From: Bacillus smithii
GTDB lineage: Bacteria; Bacillota; Bacilli; Bacillales; DSM-4216
Assembly: GCF_001050115.1 (NCBI RefSeq)
Contig: NZ_CP012024.1
Coordinates: forward strand, 538,001 to 602,000
Direction: 5' to 3'
Length of the DNA: 64,000 nt
A program made the position numbers and the translations under genes. Shown piece by piece: positions 46,518 through 56,948 of the stretch (the stretch's first letter is position 1; each line of letters opens with the position of its first letter). Below the pieces are notes generated by a model that was not told the origin of the DNA, did no database searches, and was given only the letters and a program-made list of their open reading frames with translations.

Positions 46518-47633
46518 ATGACGTCACGATCTATTTCCCCTGATTTTGACCCGTGGGAATCTTATATGGATATTGAACAGCACGGATCATATGTACTTTC
46601 TAACGTAGAGTTTACTACTACTTATCTTTGCAATATGCGATGCGCCCATTGTGCGGTAGGGTATACGCTGGCTGCGAAGGATCCGGACGCTTTGCCTGTA
46701 GAACTATTGATCCGGCGCTTGGAAGAAGTGCCGACTTTGCGCGCTATCAGCATTACAGGTGGAGAGCCGATGTTGTCGAAAAAATCGGTGGAAAACTATA
46801 CATTGCCTCTATTGAAATATGCGAAAAGCAGAGGGCTTTACACACAAGTCAATTCCAACTTGACGCTGCCGGCAGAACGGTATGAACAGCTGGCGCCGTA
46901 TATCGATGTTTTACATATTTCCCATAACTGGGGAACGATTGAAGAATTTAGCGAAACCGGTTTTGCGATGATGGATCGTAAACCGCCGATGAGTAAAAGA
47001 GAGGCCTTGTTTGAGCGGATGATTGAAAATTCCCGTCTTCTTGCTGAACAAGGAGTCAAGATTTCTGCGGAAACGATGCTGAATAAAAAGACGCTTCCTT
47101 ATTTAGAGAAGATACATCGCCAAGTGGTGGAGGAAATGAAAGCTTTTCGACACGAGATACATCCGATGTATCCAAGCGATTTTGCTTCCAACCTTCACTT
47201 GCTCTCGTTAACGGAAATTCGAGAAGCCATCCATCACTTGCTCGATATCCGCAGCCAGGATGTTTGGATGTTGTTTGGCACGCTGCCGTTCTATCCATGC
47301 AGCCGCAATCCGGAAGATCTCCGCTTGCTCGAACGACTTTATCAGGAAAAAAATGTAACCGTCCGTAATGATCCGGATGGACGCTCTCGGTTAAACGTCA
47401 ATATTTTTACAGGCGACGTTATTGTGACTGATTTTGGCGACACACCGCCTTTTGGCAATGTACAAACAGATACGCTTTCCGCGGCATTTGAACGCTGGCT
47501 TGATTCCAAATGGGCGAAAGAACTTCATTGCCATTGCCCGCAAGCCCGCTGTCTCGGTCCAAATGTACTTGTGAAAAATGCCTATTATCCAACGGTCTCT
47601 TTCCGAGATCGAAAAGCTCTTATTGCTCAATAA
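46518..47633 (+). CDS. yfkAB: Radical SAM protein YfkAB
   Basis: A 371-residue radical SAM enzyme. The cluster-binding motif CNMRCAHC (C-x3-C-x2-C) follows NVEFTTTYL; the SAM-binding ITGGEPMLS motif comes about 45 residues later. The C-terminal cysteine set CHCPQARCLGPNVLVKN could hold a further metal site. The plan (SPDFDPWESYMDI at the start) matches YfkAB of Bacillus, present as split yfkA and yfkB in some genomes; the reaction is not known. Start 46518 follows AAAGGAG. Monocistronic, preceded by a strong hairpin. Confidence 0.88.
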   Translation: MTSRSISPDFDPWESYMDIEQHGSYVLSNVEFTTTYLCNMRCAHCAVGYTLAAKDPDALPVELLIRRLEEVPTLRAISITGGEPMLSKKSVENYTLPLLKYAKSRGLYTQVNSNLTLPAERYEQLAPYIDVLHISHNWGTIEEFSETGFAMMDRKPPMSKREALFERMIENSRLLAEQGVKISAETMLNKKTLPYLEKIHRQVVEEMKAFRHEIHPMYPSDFASNLHLLSLTEIREAIHHLLDIRSQDVWMLFGTLPFYPCSRNPEDLRLLERLYQEKNVTVRNDPDGRSRLNVNIFTGDVIVTDFGDTPPFGNVQTDTLSAAFERWLDSKWAKELHCHCPQARCLGPNVLVKNAYYPTVSFRDRKALIAQ

Positions 47634-47721
47634 AAGAACATCCAATCGGGGTCTTTCCACAACTAGAAATAGTGTTGGGAGGACCTCTTTTGATTTCAGA
47701 AAAGGGGAGGCCAAAAAGAGC

Positions 47722-47748
47722 AAAAAGGGATGGAAGTTGAGCCATCCC
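47722..47748 (-). terminator. Terminator of the DUF2512 gene
   Basis: GGGATGG (47727-47733) pairs with CCATCCC (47742-47748); on the minus strand the stem runs into TTTTTGC. Confidence 0.75.
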
Positions 47749-47772
47749 ATTGTTAAATATAAAGTTTTGTCG

Positions 47773-48459
47773 TTATTGATCATTTTGATCGTTGTCATAA
47801 ATACGACGAACATTGTTGTCTTTTGTGTTTTTCAAGTTATTATTACTGAAGTTGTTATCAGTCAGGTCGTTATTATTGAAATTGTTATTCGTTGGGTTGT
47901 TATTCGTTAAGTTATTGGGATTGAAATTGTTGTTCGTTAAGTTGTTGTTACTTATACTGTTGTGATCGTTGGAATGGATATTGCTGCTGTCAGCGTGATT
48001 GTCATGGCTATTTTGTGTACTGAAATCTTTCGCTGACACAATCTCATCTTCTTCGCCGAATTCGGAGCTAAAGGCTGGATTGTGGCGGGCTTCTCTGCCG
48101 TTGTTTTGGTCTTCATTGAACACACTTTTGTTTATATAGCGATGGAAGAATATTTCGGCAATCGCTAAAATCAAAGCAGACCAGAAGCTTGCCCAGCCAA
48201 GGGAAATGTTTTCATTTATAATACCGCTTCCGACGGCCCATATTAAAATGTACGCCAATACAAAATCGGAAATGGTAGCGGCTGTATTTCCGAAACGCGG
48301 AAGAATAAAAAGATCACTCAACATATAGGATACGACTGTCACAATTAAGCTTATGGTAAAATATTCACCGAAATCCACCCTGTAAAATAATCCAAGCACG
48401 AATGCTAATATGATCATGACCATGACAAATTTTACGATTAGTGCTCTTACGTGTTCCAT
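47773..48459 (-). CDS. DUF2512 (YndM-like) membrane protein with Asn-rich tail
   Basis: A 228-residue protein. The N-terminal ~115 residues form the DUF2512 domain with four helices (LIVKFVMVMIILAFVLGLFY, FTISLIVTVVSYMLSDLFIL, FVLAYILIWAVGSGII, WASFWSALILAIAEIFF). The remainder is an acidic linker (FGEEDEIVSAKDF) and a ~75-residue tail with near-repeats of the type NNNLTNNNFNPNNL / TNNNPTNNNFNNND, rich in Asn with Leu, Phe and Thr at intervals. YndM-type proteins are associated with sporulation in Bacillus but have no known activity. Start ATG 48459 with AAGGAGGGT before it. The tail is probably extra-membrane and disordered; its length may vary between strains through repeat slippage. Confidence 0.75.
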   Translation of the reverse strand: MEHVRALIVKFVMVMIILAFVLGLFYRVDFGEYFTISLIVTVVSYMLSDLFILPRFGNTAATISDFVLAYILIWAVGSGIINENISLGWASFWSALILAIAEIFFHRYINKSVFNEDQNNGREARHNPAFSSEFGEEDEIVSAKDFSTQNSHDNHADSSNIHSNDHNSISNNNLTNNNFNPNNLTNNNPTNNNFNNNDLTDNNFSNNNLKNTKDNNVRRIYDNDQNDQ

Positions 48460-49157
48460 CCATAACCCTCCTTTTTGAAGTCAATCTTAGGTTGGCTCCG
48501 AAAAAGGGGATTATTCATTCACCTCTCGTTTTCCAATCTTTCCCGTTGTCGAAAAATCTACACCTTTATTTTTCAACTGTTAAAAACGTAAAAAATGCAA
48601 AAAGAAGCAGTCTTGATTTCCAATTAAACCGGGGTTGTCAAGAAACGGTGCAGAAGGAATTCAACCATTCATTTAAAATGACAGATTCCTACTGGTTTAC
48701 ACGAATGAGGAAGAAAATTGATGCTTTTGAACAAATATTTCTGTCTAAATTTCCCGGGCAATTTCTGTTGTTGTCGAACAATAATGAAGCATTCATCTGC
48801 TTTGATCTAGTTATGATAGGAAATATTTTAAATTGCGGAAGAAAGAAATCGACAAAGAAGCCCTTTTTGAAAGCGGAAGTCAGCTTTCCCGCCAGTGGAA
48901 AATGGATTAGGCCAAAATAATTAGTGAAGATAGATGTTTAATATATGGATTTTTTCCAAAAATGGATTTACAAGGTAGACTTAAATGATAAGATTTCTGG
49001 ACTCAATTGAAGTTTGTGGCGGTGTGAAAATGGAGAGGAGATTCTTGTGGATCCGTCATTTAGCCATTGCGGTCAAAATAAAAAAGGAGAGGCTATTAGC
49101 GGGAAAATAACAAGGACCGCAATGGAACATACGGAATTCATGTTATGTGTCTTGAAT
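48460..49157. other. Region without a supported gene
   Basis: A 159-codon + frame ends at 48920 but its first part lies over the promoter of the DUF2512 gene and I recognise no family. A 38-codon frame (GTG 49047, ribosome site GAGAGGAG) ends at 49163 (GEAISGKITRTAMEHTEF) and might be a small protein. Both are left uncalled. Confidence 0.3.
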
Positions 49158-49898
49158 TTATGAAGCCATAAAATACTTTTTCAAAAACTTCGCCCATAAA
49201 GCGTGACCTTTCGTGTTCGGCAAGCCGTTGCTTTCATCGATGTAATCTTTCAGTTTGTCAGAGGAGTAGTCCGGCCAAACTTTCCAATGGTCGATATAGT
49301 TCAATCCTTCTGTTTTTGCGAATTCCTTAAGCGATTTGACTTGCTCCGGATAGTTGGATGCACCGTAAATCGGATTTGGCGGCTGGATCATCACGACTGC
49401 ATGTTCGTTCTCCGCTTTGACGTCACGCACAAACGTCTGAATAACCGTATGGTTGTCTTCTACAGACACTTTGCCGTTGTCAGCCCATGTAAACGGCTCG
49501 AACAGAATCATATCCGGCTTGGAAGCGGCAATTTTCTCTATCTCCCCATTTTGAAGAAAGTCGAGTGATGTCCCTTCTTCTTCCCAAATCGATGCTTTCA
49601 GTACCGGGCTGTAGGCGGTCTCCAGCGCTTTCTTCAATTGAACAGACCAGCTGTTATCCTCTTTTCCAAGTGCTTTAGAGCCGACAATGGCTACTTGAAA
49701 TGGCTTTCCATCCTGGAATGATTTTGCCAGCTGTTTGCGAGCCTGATCCGGCCAATGACTCGACAAATCTTGCCAACTTTCGTTTGATCCGTTTCCGGAA
49801 ACGGGTGTCACCACAGCGGTTGAATCGACGGTCGTTTTTTCTTTCCAATACCAATAGCTTGCCAGTAAAAAAAGGGCAACGACCAATGTGAAAAACAA
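49158..49898 (-). CDS. Membrane-anchored SGNH/GDSL-like hydrolase
   Basis: A 246-residue exported or membrane-anchored protein: an N-terminal hydrophobic helix (TLVVALFLLASYWYW), a Ser/Gly-rich linker and an SGNH-fold domain from about 60 (FQVAIVGSKALGKEDNSW in place of the usual GDS block; KPDMILFEPFTWADN; MIQPPNPIYG; GLPNTKGHALWAKFL with the catalytic His). The nucleophile Ser would be in VAIVGSKALG. Such proteins occur in exopolysaccharide loci and may remove acetyl groups from the polymer. Start is TTG 49898 after GGAAG; an upstream in-frame extension to a longer cytoplasmic tail has no start codon. It is divergent from cpsB-type phosphatase, galU and galE. Confidence 0.75.
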   Translation of the reverse strand: MFFTLVVALFLLASYWYWKEKTTVDSTAVVTPVSGNGSNESWQDLSSHWPDQARKQLAKSFQDGKPFQVAIVGSKALGKEDNSWSVQLKKALETAYSPVLKASIWEEEGTSLDFLQNGEIEKIAASKPDMILFEPFTWADNGKVSVEDNHTVIQTFVRDVKAENEHAVVMIQPPNPIYGASNYPEQVKSLKEFAKTEGLNYIDHWKVWPDYSSDKLKDYIDESNGLPNTKGHALWAKFLKKYFMAS

Positions 49899-50137
49899 TA
49901 TCTTCCTATATCCTTTTTCAAAATATACCGTTGATATTTAGAGTAAGTAATTAAAGCGGTTTTAATTAAAACATGACAATATTTATCCTAAATTCCAACT
50001 ATGATATAATTTTCCTGTTGAATAGTAATTTATAAGATTACAATCATATAGCATTGAGTTCTAGGATCTAATGGATTCCGTGCAACAATCTGTTCATTTC
50101 AGTAAAATAATCTTAAATCGGAAAGTAGGAAGAGACG

Positions 50138-50905
50138 ATGATCGATATACACTGCCATATATTACCTGGGGTGGACGATGGGGCTCAAACTTTGACAGAA
50201 GCAGCTGCAATGGCCAAACAAGCAGAAAAAGAAGGAATTCATACGATCATCGCCACTCCCCACCATATGAACAGAAAATATATTAATCGTAAATCAGAGA
50301 TTGTCGCAAAAGTAATGGAAGTAAATGCGCATTTGGAACGGGAAGGGATTAATGTAACGGTTCTCCCCGGACAAGAGGTGCGGATTTACGGAGAACTCCT
50401 TCAAGACTATGAAAATGGGGAAATCTCCACTCTTGGCGGGGATTCCTCTTATGTATTGGTGGAATTTCCGTCCGGTTATGTTCCCAAGTATGCGGAACAG
50501 CTCCTTTTTGACATGCAAATGAAGGGGCTAGTGCCTGTCATTGTTCATCCCGAACGAAACCAAGAACTAATCCAGGACCCGGACAAATTGTATAATCTAG
50601 TTAAGAACGGAGCGGCAGCGCAAATTACCGCTGCCAGCCTCACCGGCTATTTCGGGAAAAAAATTCAGAAATTTACGGAACAGCTGATTGGCGCCAACTT
50701 AGCGCATTTTATTGCTTCGGATGCACACAATACAAACAAACGCCCGTTCAAAATGATGGAGACATTGGATCGACTTGAAAAAGAATTTGGAATCGATTAT
50801 GTCTATTACTTTCAAGAAAATGCAGAATTGGCAGTCAGCGGTCAGAATATCATGAAAGAACCGCCGCAACAAATTAAAAAGAAAAAATTTCTCGGGCTAT
50901 TTTAA
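50138..50905 (+). CDS. CpsB/YwqE-type tyrosine-protein phosphatase (PHP fold)
   Basis: A 255-residue metal-dependent phosphatase of the PHP superfamily. Metal ligands are evident in MIDIHCHILPGVDDG, TIIATPHHM, LPGQEVRIYGE, VIVHPERNQEL and IASDAHNTNKRP. These enzymes dephosphorylate the bacterial tyrosine kinase that controls capsule or exopolysaccharide chain length (CpsB/CpsD; YwqE/YwqD). The cognate kinase gene is not in the window. Start ATG 50138 with GGAAGAGAC before it. It sits with galU, phosphoglucomutase and galE; the interval 50906-51212 holds only a weak stem (GGGTTGG...CTTAGCCC) and no gene. Confidence 0.9.
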   Translation: MIDIHCHILPGVDDGAQTLTEAAAMAKQAEKEGIHTIIATPHHMNRKYINRKSEIVAKVMEVNAHLEREGINVTVLPGQEVRIYGELLQDYENGEISTLGGDSSYVLVEFPSGYVPKYAEQLLFDMQMKGLVPVIVHPERNQELIQDPDKLYNLVKNGAAAQITAASLTGYFGKKIQKFTEQLIGANLAHFIASDAHNTNKRPFKMMETLDRLEKEFGIDYVYYFQENAELAVSGQNIMKEPPQQIKKKKFLGLF

Positions 50906-51212
50906 CAGAATATCGGGTTGGAGCCTTAGCCCGAATCAACAACAATGTTTGAATCGAACCTCTTTTCAACAAATCAACTGAACTATCCATAAAAAATAAC
51001 CATTAGGTAGGGATTCTATGCCTGAGGGAGTGGCTCTTTCATAAAAGTCGGTCATCGAGAGAAACGTGAGAGATGGCTCGTGACCTAACTAATTTTACTT
51101 TGTTAAAATACAAACATAATCAACTGCATTTTGCGTATATTTTATAAAAATCCGTTATTCGAACAAAACCCATCGGCATTCTAAAAAATTCAAACGAAAG
51201 GAAGTATGCGGT

Positions 51213-52106
51213 TTGAAAAAGGTACGTAAAGCGATCATACCGGCTGCCGGGCTCGGCACTCGTTTTTTGCCCGCAACGAAAGCCATGCCGAAAGAAATGT
51301 TGCCGATTGTGGACAAGCCGACTATTCAATACATAGTGGAAGAGGCAGTAGCATCCGGGATCGAAGATATAATCATCGTTACTGGAAAAGGTAAACGAGC
51401 GATTGAAGACCATTTTGACAATGCCTGGGAGCTGGAGCATAATTTGGCGGACAAAGGGAAGCTCGATTTGTTGGAAAAAGTCAGGTATTCCTCCAATTTA
51501 GCTAACATCCACTATATACGCCAAAAACAACCCCTCGGTTTAGGCCACGCCGTATGGTGCGCCCGCAATTTTATCGGGGATGAACCGTTTGCCGTTCTAT
51601 TAGGCGACGATATTGTTCAAAGCGATACGCCGTGTTTAAAGCAATTAATGGATCAATTCGAACAAACCCATTCTTCCATTATCGGGGTTCAGGAAGTTCC
51701 GGAAGAAGAAACACACCGCTACGGTATTATCGACCCGGCTGGAAGCCAAGGGCGCCGCTACCAAGTAGAAAATTTTGTGGAAAAGCCGGCACCGGGAACA
51801 GCTCCCTCCAATTTGGCGATTATTGGCCGTTATATTTTAACGCCGGAAATCTTTTTGTTTTTAGAAAAACAAGAGCAAGGAGCCGGAGGAGAAATTCAAC
51901 TGACGGATGCCATTCAAAAGTTGAATCAAATTCAGCGAGTATTTGCCTATCAATTTGAAGGCAAGCGATATGATGTGGGCGAGAAGCTGGGATTTATTCA
52001 AACCACGATTGAAATAGCATTACAAGATCCGGAATTAAAAGAGCCACTGTTGAAAATCATGGATAATATTTTAAAAGAAACCAATCTGAATAAAGTGAAT
52101 ATGTAA
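51213..52106 (+). CDS. galU: UTP-glucose-1-phosphate uridylyltransferase
   Basis: A 297-residue enzyme making UDP-glucose. Nucleotide-binding [63 protein letters not shown] metal site, and [20 protein letters not shown] are the standard GalU/GtaB blocks. The start is TTG 51213 with AAAGGAAG upstream. Downstream terminator at 52213. It supplies UDP-glucose for glucolipids, teichoic acid glucosylation and, through GalE, UDP-galactose. Confidence 0.95.
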   Translation: MKKVRKAIIPAAGLGTRFLPATKAMPKEMLPIVDKPTIQYIVEEAVASGIEDIIIVTGKGKRAIEDHFDNAWELEHNLADKGKLDLLEKVRYSSNLANIHYIRQKQPLGLGHAVWCARNFIGDEPFAVLLGDDIVQSDTPCLKQLMDQFEQTHSSIIGVQEVPEEETHRYGIIDPAGSQGRRYQVENFVEKPAPGTAPSNLAIIGRYILTPEIFLFLEKQEQGAGGEIQLTDAIQKLNQIQRVFAYQFEGKRYDVGEKLGFIQTTIEIALQDPELKEPLLKIMDNILKETNLNKVNM

Positions 52107-52212
52107 GAAAGAAAAAATGAAGAAAATTAGCTCGTTTAGCTATAGTCAATTTGTGAATAGTCACTTAACCCGATTCTTTTGTTGTTCTATACAACCTCAG
52201 AATCGTCATTTT

Positions 52213-52260
52213 GAAACAGTTGGGGAAAAGATCGTGATTTTACCAGCTGTTTCTTTTTAT
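52213..52260 (+). terminator. Terminator of galU
   Basis: GAAACAGTTGG pairs with CCAGCTGTTTC (one G-U) and is followed by TTTTTATTC. Confidence 0.7.
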
Positions 52261-53091
52261 TCTTCCTTTGCTCGGATGATCAAAAAAGTCAATGAATCGC
52301 ATTCCTTTTAAGAAAGACGGTTGTTTACTGTATAAAAAATAAAAACGAATACAAAGAACCGAAAAGTTTGACCCAGTTAAGATATGCTGTGATTTCGATG
52401 AATTATTTTAAAATAATGGTAGAGAATCTTTTTACTAAGATGAAAATAGAATTTTCGTTGGATTTTTCTCTTTGAGTAAACTCAGGGAAATATGGATATA
52501 AGCATTCATTACTGAGTAGATATACTGCTTTTAACCATTAAAAGGATTTTTTAAACGAAAGTTGAATCATGCAAGTACAGCCATTCTCTATTTTTCTTTG
52601 TCATTCACTTGTTTTTTGAATGTATAAAATGGGACGCGAATAGAATGTAATATTCAACTGAACTTTTTTGTGATCGATTCCGTTTTTTCTTTTAGAGGTC
52701 CTTATAAAAAGAGTTTGGATTCAGATTTGTACTTTTTTCGTTTTGCGTTTTTCATTGTGTTTGTAAGCAGAGTTTTACCGACTCTCTCTGTAAAGAAGGA
52801 ATTTTGCTATGCTTTTTTATCATGCAATCAAGAAGACTATGATTGAAAAGGAAAATGGGGTCTTCATGGTGAATTAAGAATTGTACTTCGATGATTGGAA
52901 AACATTTCATATAAAAGGAAGCGTTATCTAAAGCGCTGTCATCCTAAGAATAGTTTGATGACTAACCAGCGGTACACTTTTAATACAGGATGATCATTTT
53001 AGCTCGACTATGGTTAGTGGTGAGGAAAAGATCAGAATGTTCATGTATGCAGTATTTTAATGATTCTATTGGGGAGTTGGAGGGGAACAAT
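52261..53091. other. Long intergenic gap between galU and pgcA
   Basis: About 830 bases, AT-rich, with no frame, repeat or hairpin I can support. Ordinary sigma-A-like boxes are too degenerate to call. The last 15 bases hold the pgcA ribosome site GGAGGGGA. Confidence 0.4.
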
Positions 53092-54846
53092 ATGACTTGG
53101 AAAACGATCTATGAAAAATGGACATCTTATCCAAATTTAGATCCAGTTTTAAAAAACCAGTTGGATGGTATCAAAGATAATGAAAAACTGTTGGAAGACA
53201 GCTTTTATAAGAGTCTTGAATTTGGGACAGGCGGCATGCGCGGGGAACTCGGACCTGGTACGAATCGAATGAATCTTTATACGGTTCGGAAAGCTTCAGA
53301 AGGGCTGGCGCAATACATAAAGTCTCAAGGTGAGGAAGCGGTGAAGCGCGGCGTGGCGATTGCCTATGATTCCCGCCGGAAATCGCCGGAGTTTGCTTTG
53401 GAAGTGGCGAAAACGGTGGGGAAACATGGAATTCGCGCCTTTTTGTTTGAAAGTTTGCGTCCGACTCCCGTATTGTCGTTTGCTGTCCGCCATTTACACA
53501 CATTCGCGGGTGTTGTTATTACCGCTAGCCATAATCCCCCTGAATACAACGGTTACAAAGTATATGGACCGGACGGCGGACAATTGCCTCCTGCCATGGC
53601 GGACGAATTGATTCGCTACGTTCAAGCTGTCGAAAATGAGTTGACGGTGGAAGTGGCAGAAGAAAAAGACCTTGTCAATAACGGCCTTCTCACGTATATT
53701 GGGAGCGAAGTGGATCAAGCGTATCAACAACAATTACAGACGATCCGTCAGAACAAGGAAGTCGTATCTTCTGTGGCTGATTCGTTGAAAATTGTTTATA
53801 CGCCGCTTCACGGTACGGGAAATATCCCTGTTCGGGAAGGATTAAAAAACTTTGGCTTTACGAACATCACCGTGGTGAAAGAGCAGGAGCAGCCTGACAG
53901 CCATTTTTCTACGGTTCAATCTCCCAATCCGGAAGAGCACAGCGCTTTTGAACTGGCGATCCGTTATGGGGAAAAAGAAGACGCCGATCTTTTGCTGGCC
54001 ACAGATCCGGATGCTGACCGTTTAGGTGTGGCTGTGAAAAATGCACAAGGCGACTATCATGTGTTGACCGGAAATCAAACAGGAGCGCTTTTGCTTCATT
54101 ATTTGTTGACGCAGAAGAAAGCCAACCACACGCTTCCTGAAAACGGCGTGGTGATCAAAACGATTGTGACATCGGAGCTAGGCAGGGAAATCGCCAAAAG
54201 CTTTGGCATTCCAACGATTGATACGTTGACTGGATTTAAATTTATCGGCGAAAAAATCAAAGAATTTGAACAGACAGGAGAGCATACCTTTTTATTTGGC
54301 TATGAAGAAAGCTATGGCTATTTGATCGGCGATTTCGTGCGCGATAAGGATGCTGTTCAGGCAGCGGTGTTGGCAGCCGAAGTAGCAGCGTATTACAAAG
54401 CACAAGGAAAGAGTTTGTATGACGGTCTGATGGATATTTTTGAACAATATGGCTATTTCCGCGAATCACTGCGGTCGCTGACTTTGAAAGGAAAAGACGG
54501 ATCGGAGACCATTGCCGCCCTGATGGATAAATTTCGCGAGTCTTTTCCTGCCCAAGCGGCCGGATCCCCGATCGTCGCAGTGGAAGATTACCTAAAAGGT
54601 GTCCACATGGATCTTACAGGGTCAAGTCACAGAAAAATCTCGTTGCCGTCTTCCAATGTTCTAAAATATTATCTTCAAGACGGATCTTGGTTTTGCATTC
54701 GCCCGTCCGGAACCGAGCCGAAAGCCAAGTTTTATTTCGGCGTGAAAGGAACGTCCTTGCAAAACAGTGCCGAACGATTGGCGCGACTGGAAGAAGACGT
54801 TATGCGCTGGGTGGAAAATGAACTAAATCAAATCACTGTTTACTAA
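53092..54846 (+). CDS. pgcA: Phosphoglucomutase / phospho-sugar mutase
   Basis: A 584-residue alpha-phosphohexomutase interconverting glucose 6-phosphate and glucose 1-phosphate. Domains in order: N-terminal [20 protein letters not shown]; phosphoserine loop [20 protein letters not shown] (Ser in TASHNP); metal loop [12 protein letters not shown]; sugar-binding [20 protein letters not shown]; phosphate-binding [17 protein letters not shown] near the C-terminus. Length matches Bacillus PgcA. Start 53092 is preferred over longer frames because of GGAGGGGA and the family N-terminus. It is 21 bases ahead of galE, so the two form an operon that feeds GalU and GalE. Confidence 0.95.
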   Translation: MTWKTIYEKWTSYPNLDPVLKNQLDGIKDNEKLLEDSFYKSLEFGTGGMRGELGPGTNRMNLYTVRKASEGLAQYIKSQGEEAVKRGVAIAYDSRRKSPEFALEVAKTVGKHGIRAFLFESLRPTPVLSFAVRHLHTFAGVVITASHNPPEYNGYKVYGPDGGQLPPAMADELIRYVQAVENELTVEVAEEKDLVNNGLLTYIGSEVDQAYQQQLQTIRQNKEVVSSVADSLKIVYTPLHGTGNIPVREGLKNFGFTNITVVKEQEQPDSHFSTVQSPNPEEHSAFELAIRYGEKEDADLLLATDPDADRLGVAVKNAQGDYHVLTGNQTGALLLHYLLTQKKANHTLPENGVVIKTIVTSELGREIAKSFGIPTIDTLTGFKFIGEKIKEFEQTGEHTFLFGYEESYGYLIGDFVRDKDAVQAAVLAAEVAAYYKAQGKSLYDGLMDIFEQYGYFRESLRSLTLKGKDGSETIAALMDKFRESFPAQAAGSPIVAVEDYLKGVHMDLTGSSHRKISLPSSNVLKYYLQDGSWFCIRPSGTEPKAKFYFGVKGTSLQNSAERLARLEEDVMRWVENELNQITVY

Positions 54847-54867
54847 GACAAAAGGGAGATGTCAGCA

Positions 54868-55845
54868 ATGATTTTAGTTGTTGGCGGTGCCGGATATATC
54901 GGCAGCCATCTTGTAAAGGAACTTGTAGAAACAAATGAAGTCGTCGTTCTTGATAATTTATCGACGGGGCACCGTTCGCTGGTGGATCGCCGTGCACACT
55001 TTGTTGAAGGAGATCTGGGCGATAAAGCGGTACTCGATAAATTATTTTCAAATTATCCGATTGAAGCGGTGATGCACTTTGCTGCCAATAGTTTGGTGGG
55101 GGAATCAGTGCAGCATCCTTATAAATATTACCAAAACAATGTGGCTAATACTTTGACGTTATTGCATTCGATGATCGACCACGGTGTAAAGAACTTTATC
55201 TTTTCGTCGACGGCGGCCACTTATGGGATCCCGAATGTGGAACTGATCGATGAACAGCAGCCGACCCAACCGATCAATCCTTATGGTCGTTCGAAGCTGA
55301 TGGTAGAACAGATTTTGTCCGATTTTGCCGATGCGTACGATTTGCATTATGTCGTTCTTCGCTATTTTAATGCAGCAGGCGCACATGAATCGACAGAAAT
55401 TGGGGAAGCGCATGATCCGGAAACGCACTTAATCCCGATTATTTTGCAGCATTTGCTTGGCCAGCGCCCGAAAATCTCCGTCTTTGGCACTGACTACGAT
55501 ACGCCGGACGGAACGTGCATCCGCGATTATATTCATGTTACCGATCTCGCTCGAGCCCATATTTTGGCGCTGAATGCCTTGTTGTCGGGCGAAAAGAAAT
55601 CAGCAACTTATAATTTAGGAAACGGAAAAGGCTATTCCGTAAAAGAAGTGATCGATACGTGCGAACGCGTCACCGGACGTAAAGCTGTCATTGAATATAC
55701 AGATCGCCGTCCCGGTGACCCGGCTAGACTCGTCGCCACTTCTGAAAAAATTTACCACGAACTAGGTTGGAAAGCGGAATACGGCTTGGAGGAAATCATT
55801 GACTCCGCATGGAAGTGGCATAAAAAGGGATTTAGCGGCAAATAG
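54868..55845 (+). CDS. galE: UDP-glucose 4-epimerase
   Basis: A 325-residue extended SDR. NAD loop LVVGGAGYIGSHLVKELVE, VVLDNLSTGHRSLVDRRA, catalytic Ser/Thr in FIFSSTAATYGIP, YGRSKLMVEQIL (Tyr-x-x-x-Lys) and RYFNAAGAHESTEIGEAHDP followed by THLIPIILQHLLGQRPKISV. It converts UDP-glucose to UDP-galactose, for surface polysaccharide or for galactose use (an alpha-galactosidase lies 9 kb upstream). Start 54868 is chosen since GGGAG is directly before an upstream ATG at 54859, which is too close. Terminator at 55861. Confidence 0.95.
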   Translation: MILVVGGAGYIGSHLVKELVETNEVVVLDNLSTGHRSLVDRRAHFVEGDLGDKAVLDKLFSNYPIEAVMHFAANSLVGESVQHPYKYYQNNVANTLTLLHSMIDHGVKNFIFSSTAATYGIPNVELIDEQQPTQPINPYGRSKLMVEQILSDFADAYDLHYVVLRYFNAAGAHESTEIGEAHDPETHLIPIILQHLLGQRPKISVFGTDYDTPDGTCIRDYIHVTDLARAHILALNALLSGEKKSATYNLGNGKGYSVKEVIDTCERVTGRKAVIEYTDRRPGDPARLVATSEKIYHELGWKAEYGLEEIIDSAWKWHKKGFSGK

Positions 55846-55860
55846 GAAAGGAATAGTGAA

Positions 55861-55904
55861 AGGGACATTGCCAAAAACGGATGTTTAGAGCAATGTCCTT
55901 TTTC
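55861..55904 (+). terminator. Terminator of pgcA-galE
   Basis: GGACATTGC (55863-55871) pairs with GCAATGTCC (55890-55898), then TTTTTC. Confidence 0.8.
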
Positions 55905-56267
55905 TTTTCCGGAGTCGTTTCTCGAAAAATGAAAGAACGATCGTTTTGTTTAGCATCATTCATCCGGATGTGATAAACTTCAAATGTATTTTGTGCACAA
56001 ATTTGGCTATTTAATCGCTGTCGAAACGATCCTTTCAATTATTTCCTGCATCGGTGCAATTTTGAAGCGATTTGTTTAGAACGGAAGCAATTTGATTTGA
56101 ATGATCATCGGCTGGCTTTCTTAACGAAATTTTGCCGATCACGCTGAAACGTGTATAAGTAAAGAGTATGTATCCTGAGCGGCTGGAAAACATTTTATGT
56201 AAAGCTTTCAGACGTTTAACCGAAGGAAAAAGAAACCAAAAAATTTAAAACAATTTCCTGATTTACC

Positions 56268-56297
56268 TTGACTTGTATACCAGGTTCGGGTATACAA
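56268..56297 (+). promoter_or_regulatory. Promoter with embedded palindromic operator, no obvious gene
   Basis: TTGACT (56268-56273), exactly 17 bp, TATACA (56291-56296). The palindrome TTGTATACC (56273-56281) and GGTATACAA (56289-56297) with a 7-nt centre spans the whole spacer and -10. The half-sites resemble GntR-family operators (TTGTATAC). The next gene in this direction starts 650 bases away and a terminator intervenes. Confidence 0.7.
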
Positions 56298-56948
56298 TCA
56301 AATTAAGAATTCATTATTTAATGAAAATTTTTATTATGACGTGGTTTTGTTTGTCATTTAGCAACGGGAAAGGAAACAGATTACGTGGACACACATTGAG
56401 CGTGTACATATTGTATAAGGATTAGAATGTAGCGGAACGATGCTGAAGGTGCGAGAATGTTTTTTGGCGTGAAGTAATTTTTGGTTTCAACTTGGTCATA
56501 GAGTGTCTTTAAAAAGATGGATGGAGATGTGTCCATAAGAGGGAACAGGAGAAATTCAATAGGAAGGGAGAGAGCGCATTCAGAGTCAAAAGGCCATTTA
56601 ATCGGTCCGCTGCAGTGGTGTTCACGATTTAAACGAGGAAAGCGCTTTTTTAGGTGGAAACGGTTCGTTTGTATATAGGAAAGGATCATAAGTTTTGAAG
56701 AATGTCATAACCGCGGCTCAAGATCGGAGTGATCGGTTTTTCTTTTTGGTTGCTAAATAGTCGTTAAGAACTACATAATGACAAAAACGCAAAGAGATTG
56801 ATGGGTAATAAGACCTAAAAAAGCGGTGAAGCTTCTACTTTTATCCCGTTCTAAACAATCTTTTGATACACACAGCTAGACTCGTTTTACTTTAAGTAGT
56901 TTGTCAAAGGGTGAATCTCAAAAACTATTAATGAAAGAGGTATGAAAA
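56298..56948. other. Untranslated transcript region or decayed gene
   Basis: No frame of convincing size. A short frame TTG 56696 (MKNVITAAQDRSDRFFFLVA) lies over the terminator. Purine-rich stretches such as GGAAGGGAGAGAGCGC (near 56562) do not resolve into a known riboswitch. Bases 55905-56267 before the promoter are also empty. Confidence 0.4.
56709..56746 (+). terminator. Terminator downstream of the orphan promoter
   Basis: AACCG...CTC pairs with GAG...CGGTT around a 7-nt loop with an internal loop; tail TTTTTCTTTTT. A transcript from 56268 would end here at ~440 nt. Confidence 0.6.

Noticed and set aside
48441-48920. 159-codon + frame next to the DUF2512 gene
   Set aside because: Starts inside the DUF2512 gene on the other strand, has no ribosome site and no recognisable domain.
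56550-56746. T-box-like leader (ACCGCGG followed by a terminator)
   Set aside because: ACCGCGG occurs just before the hairpin, but the rest of the T-box consensus (AGGGTGG-type context, specifier and AG loops) is not visible, and the next gene is a chemoreceptor.
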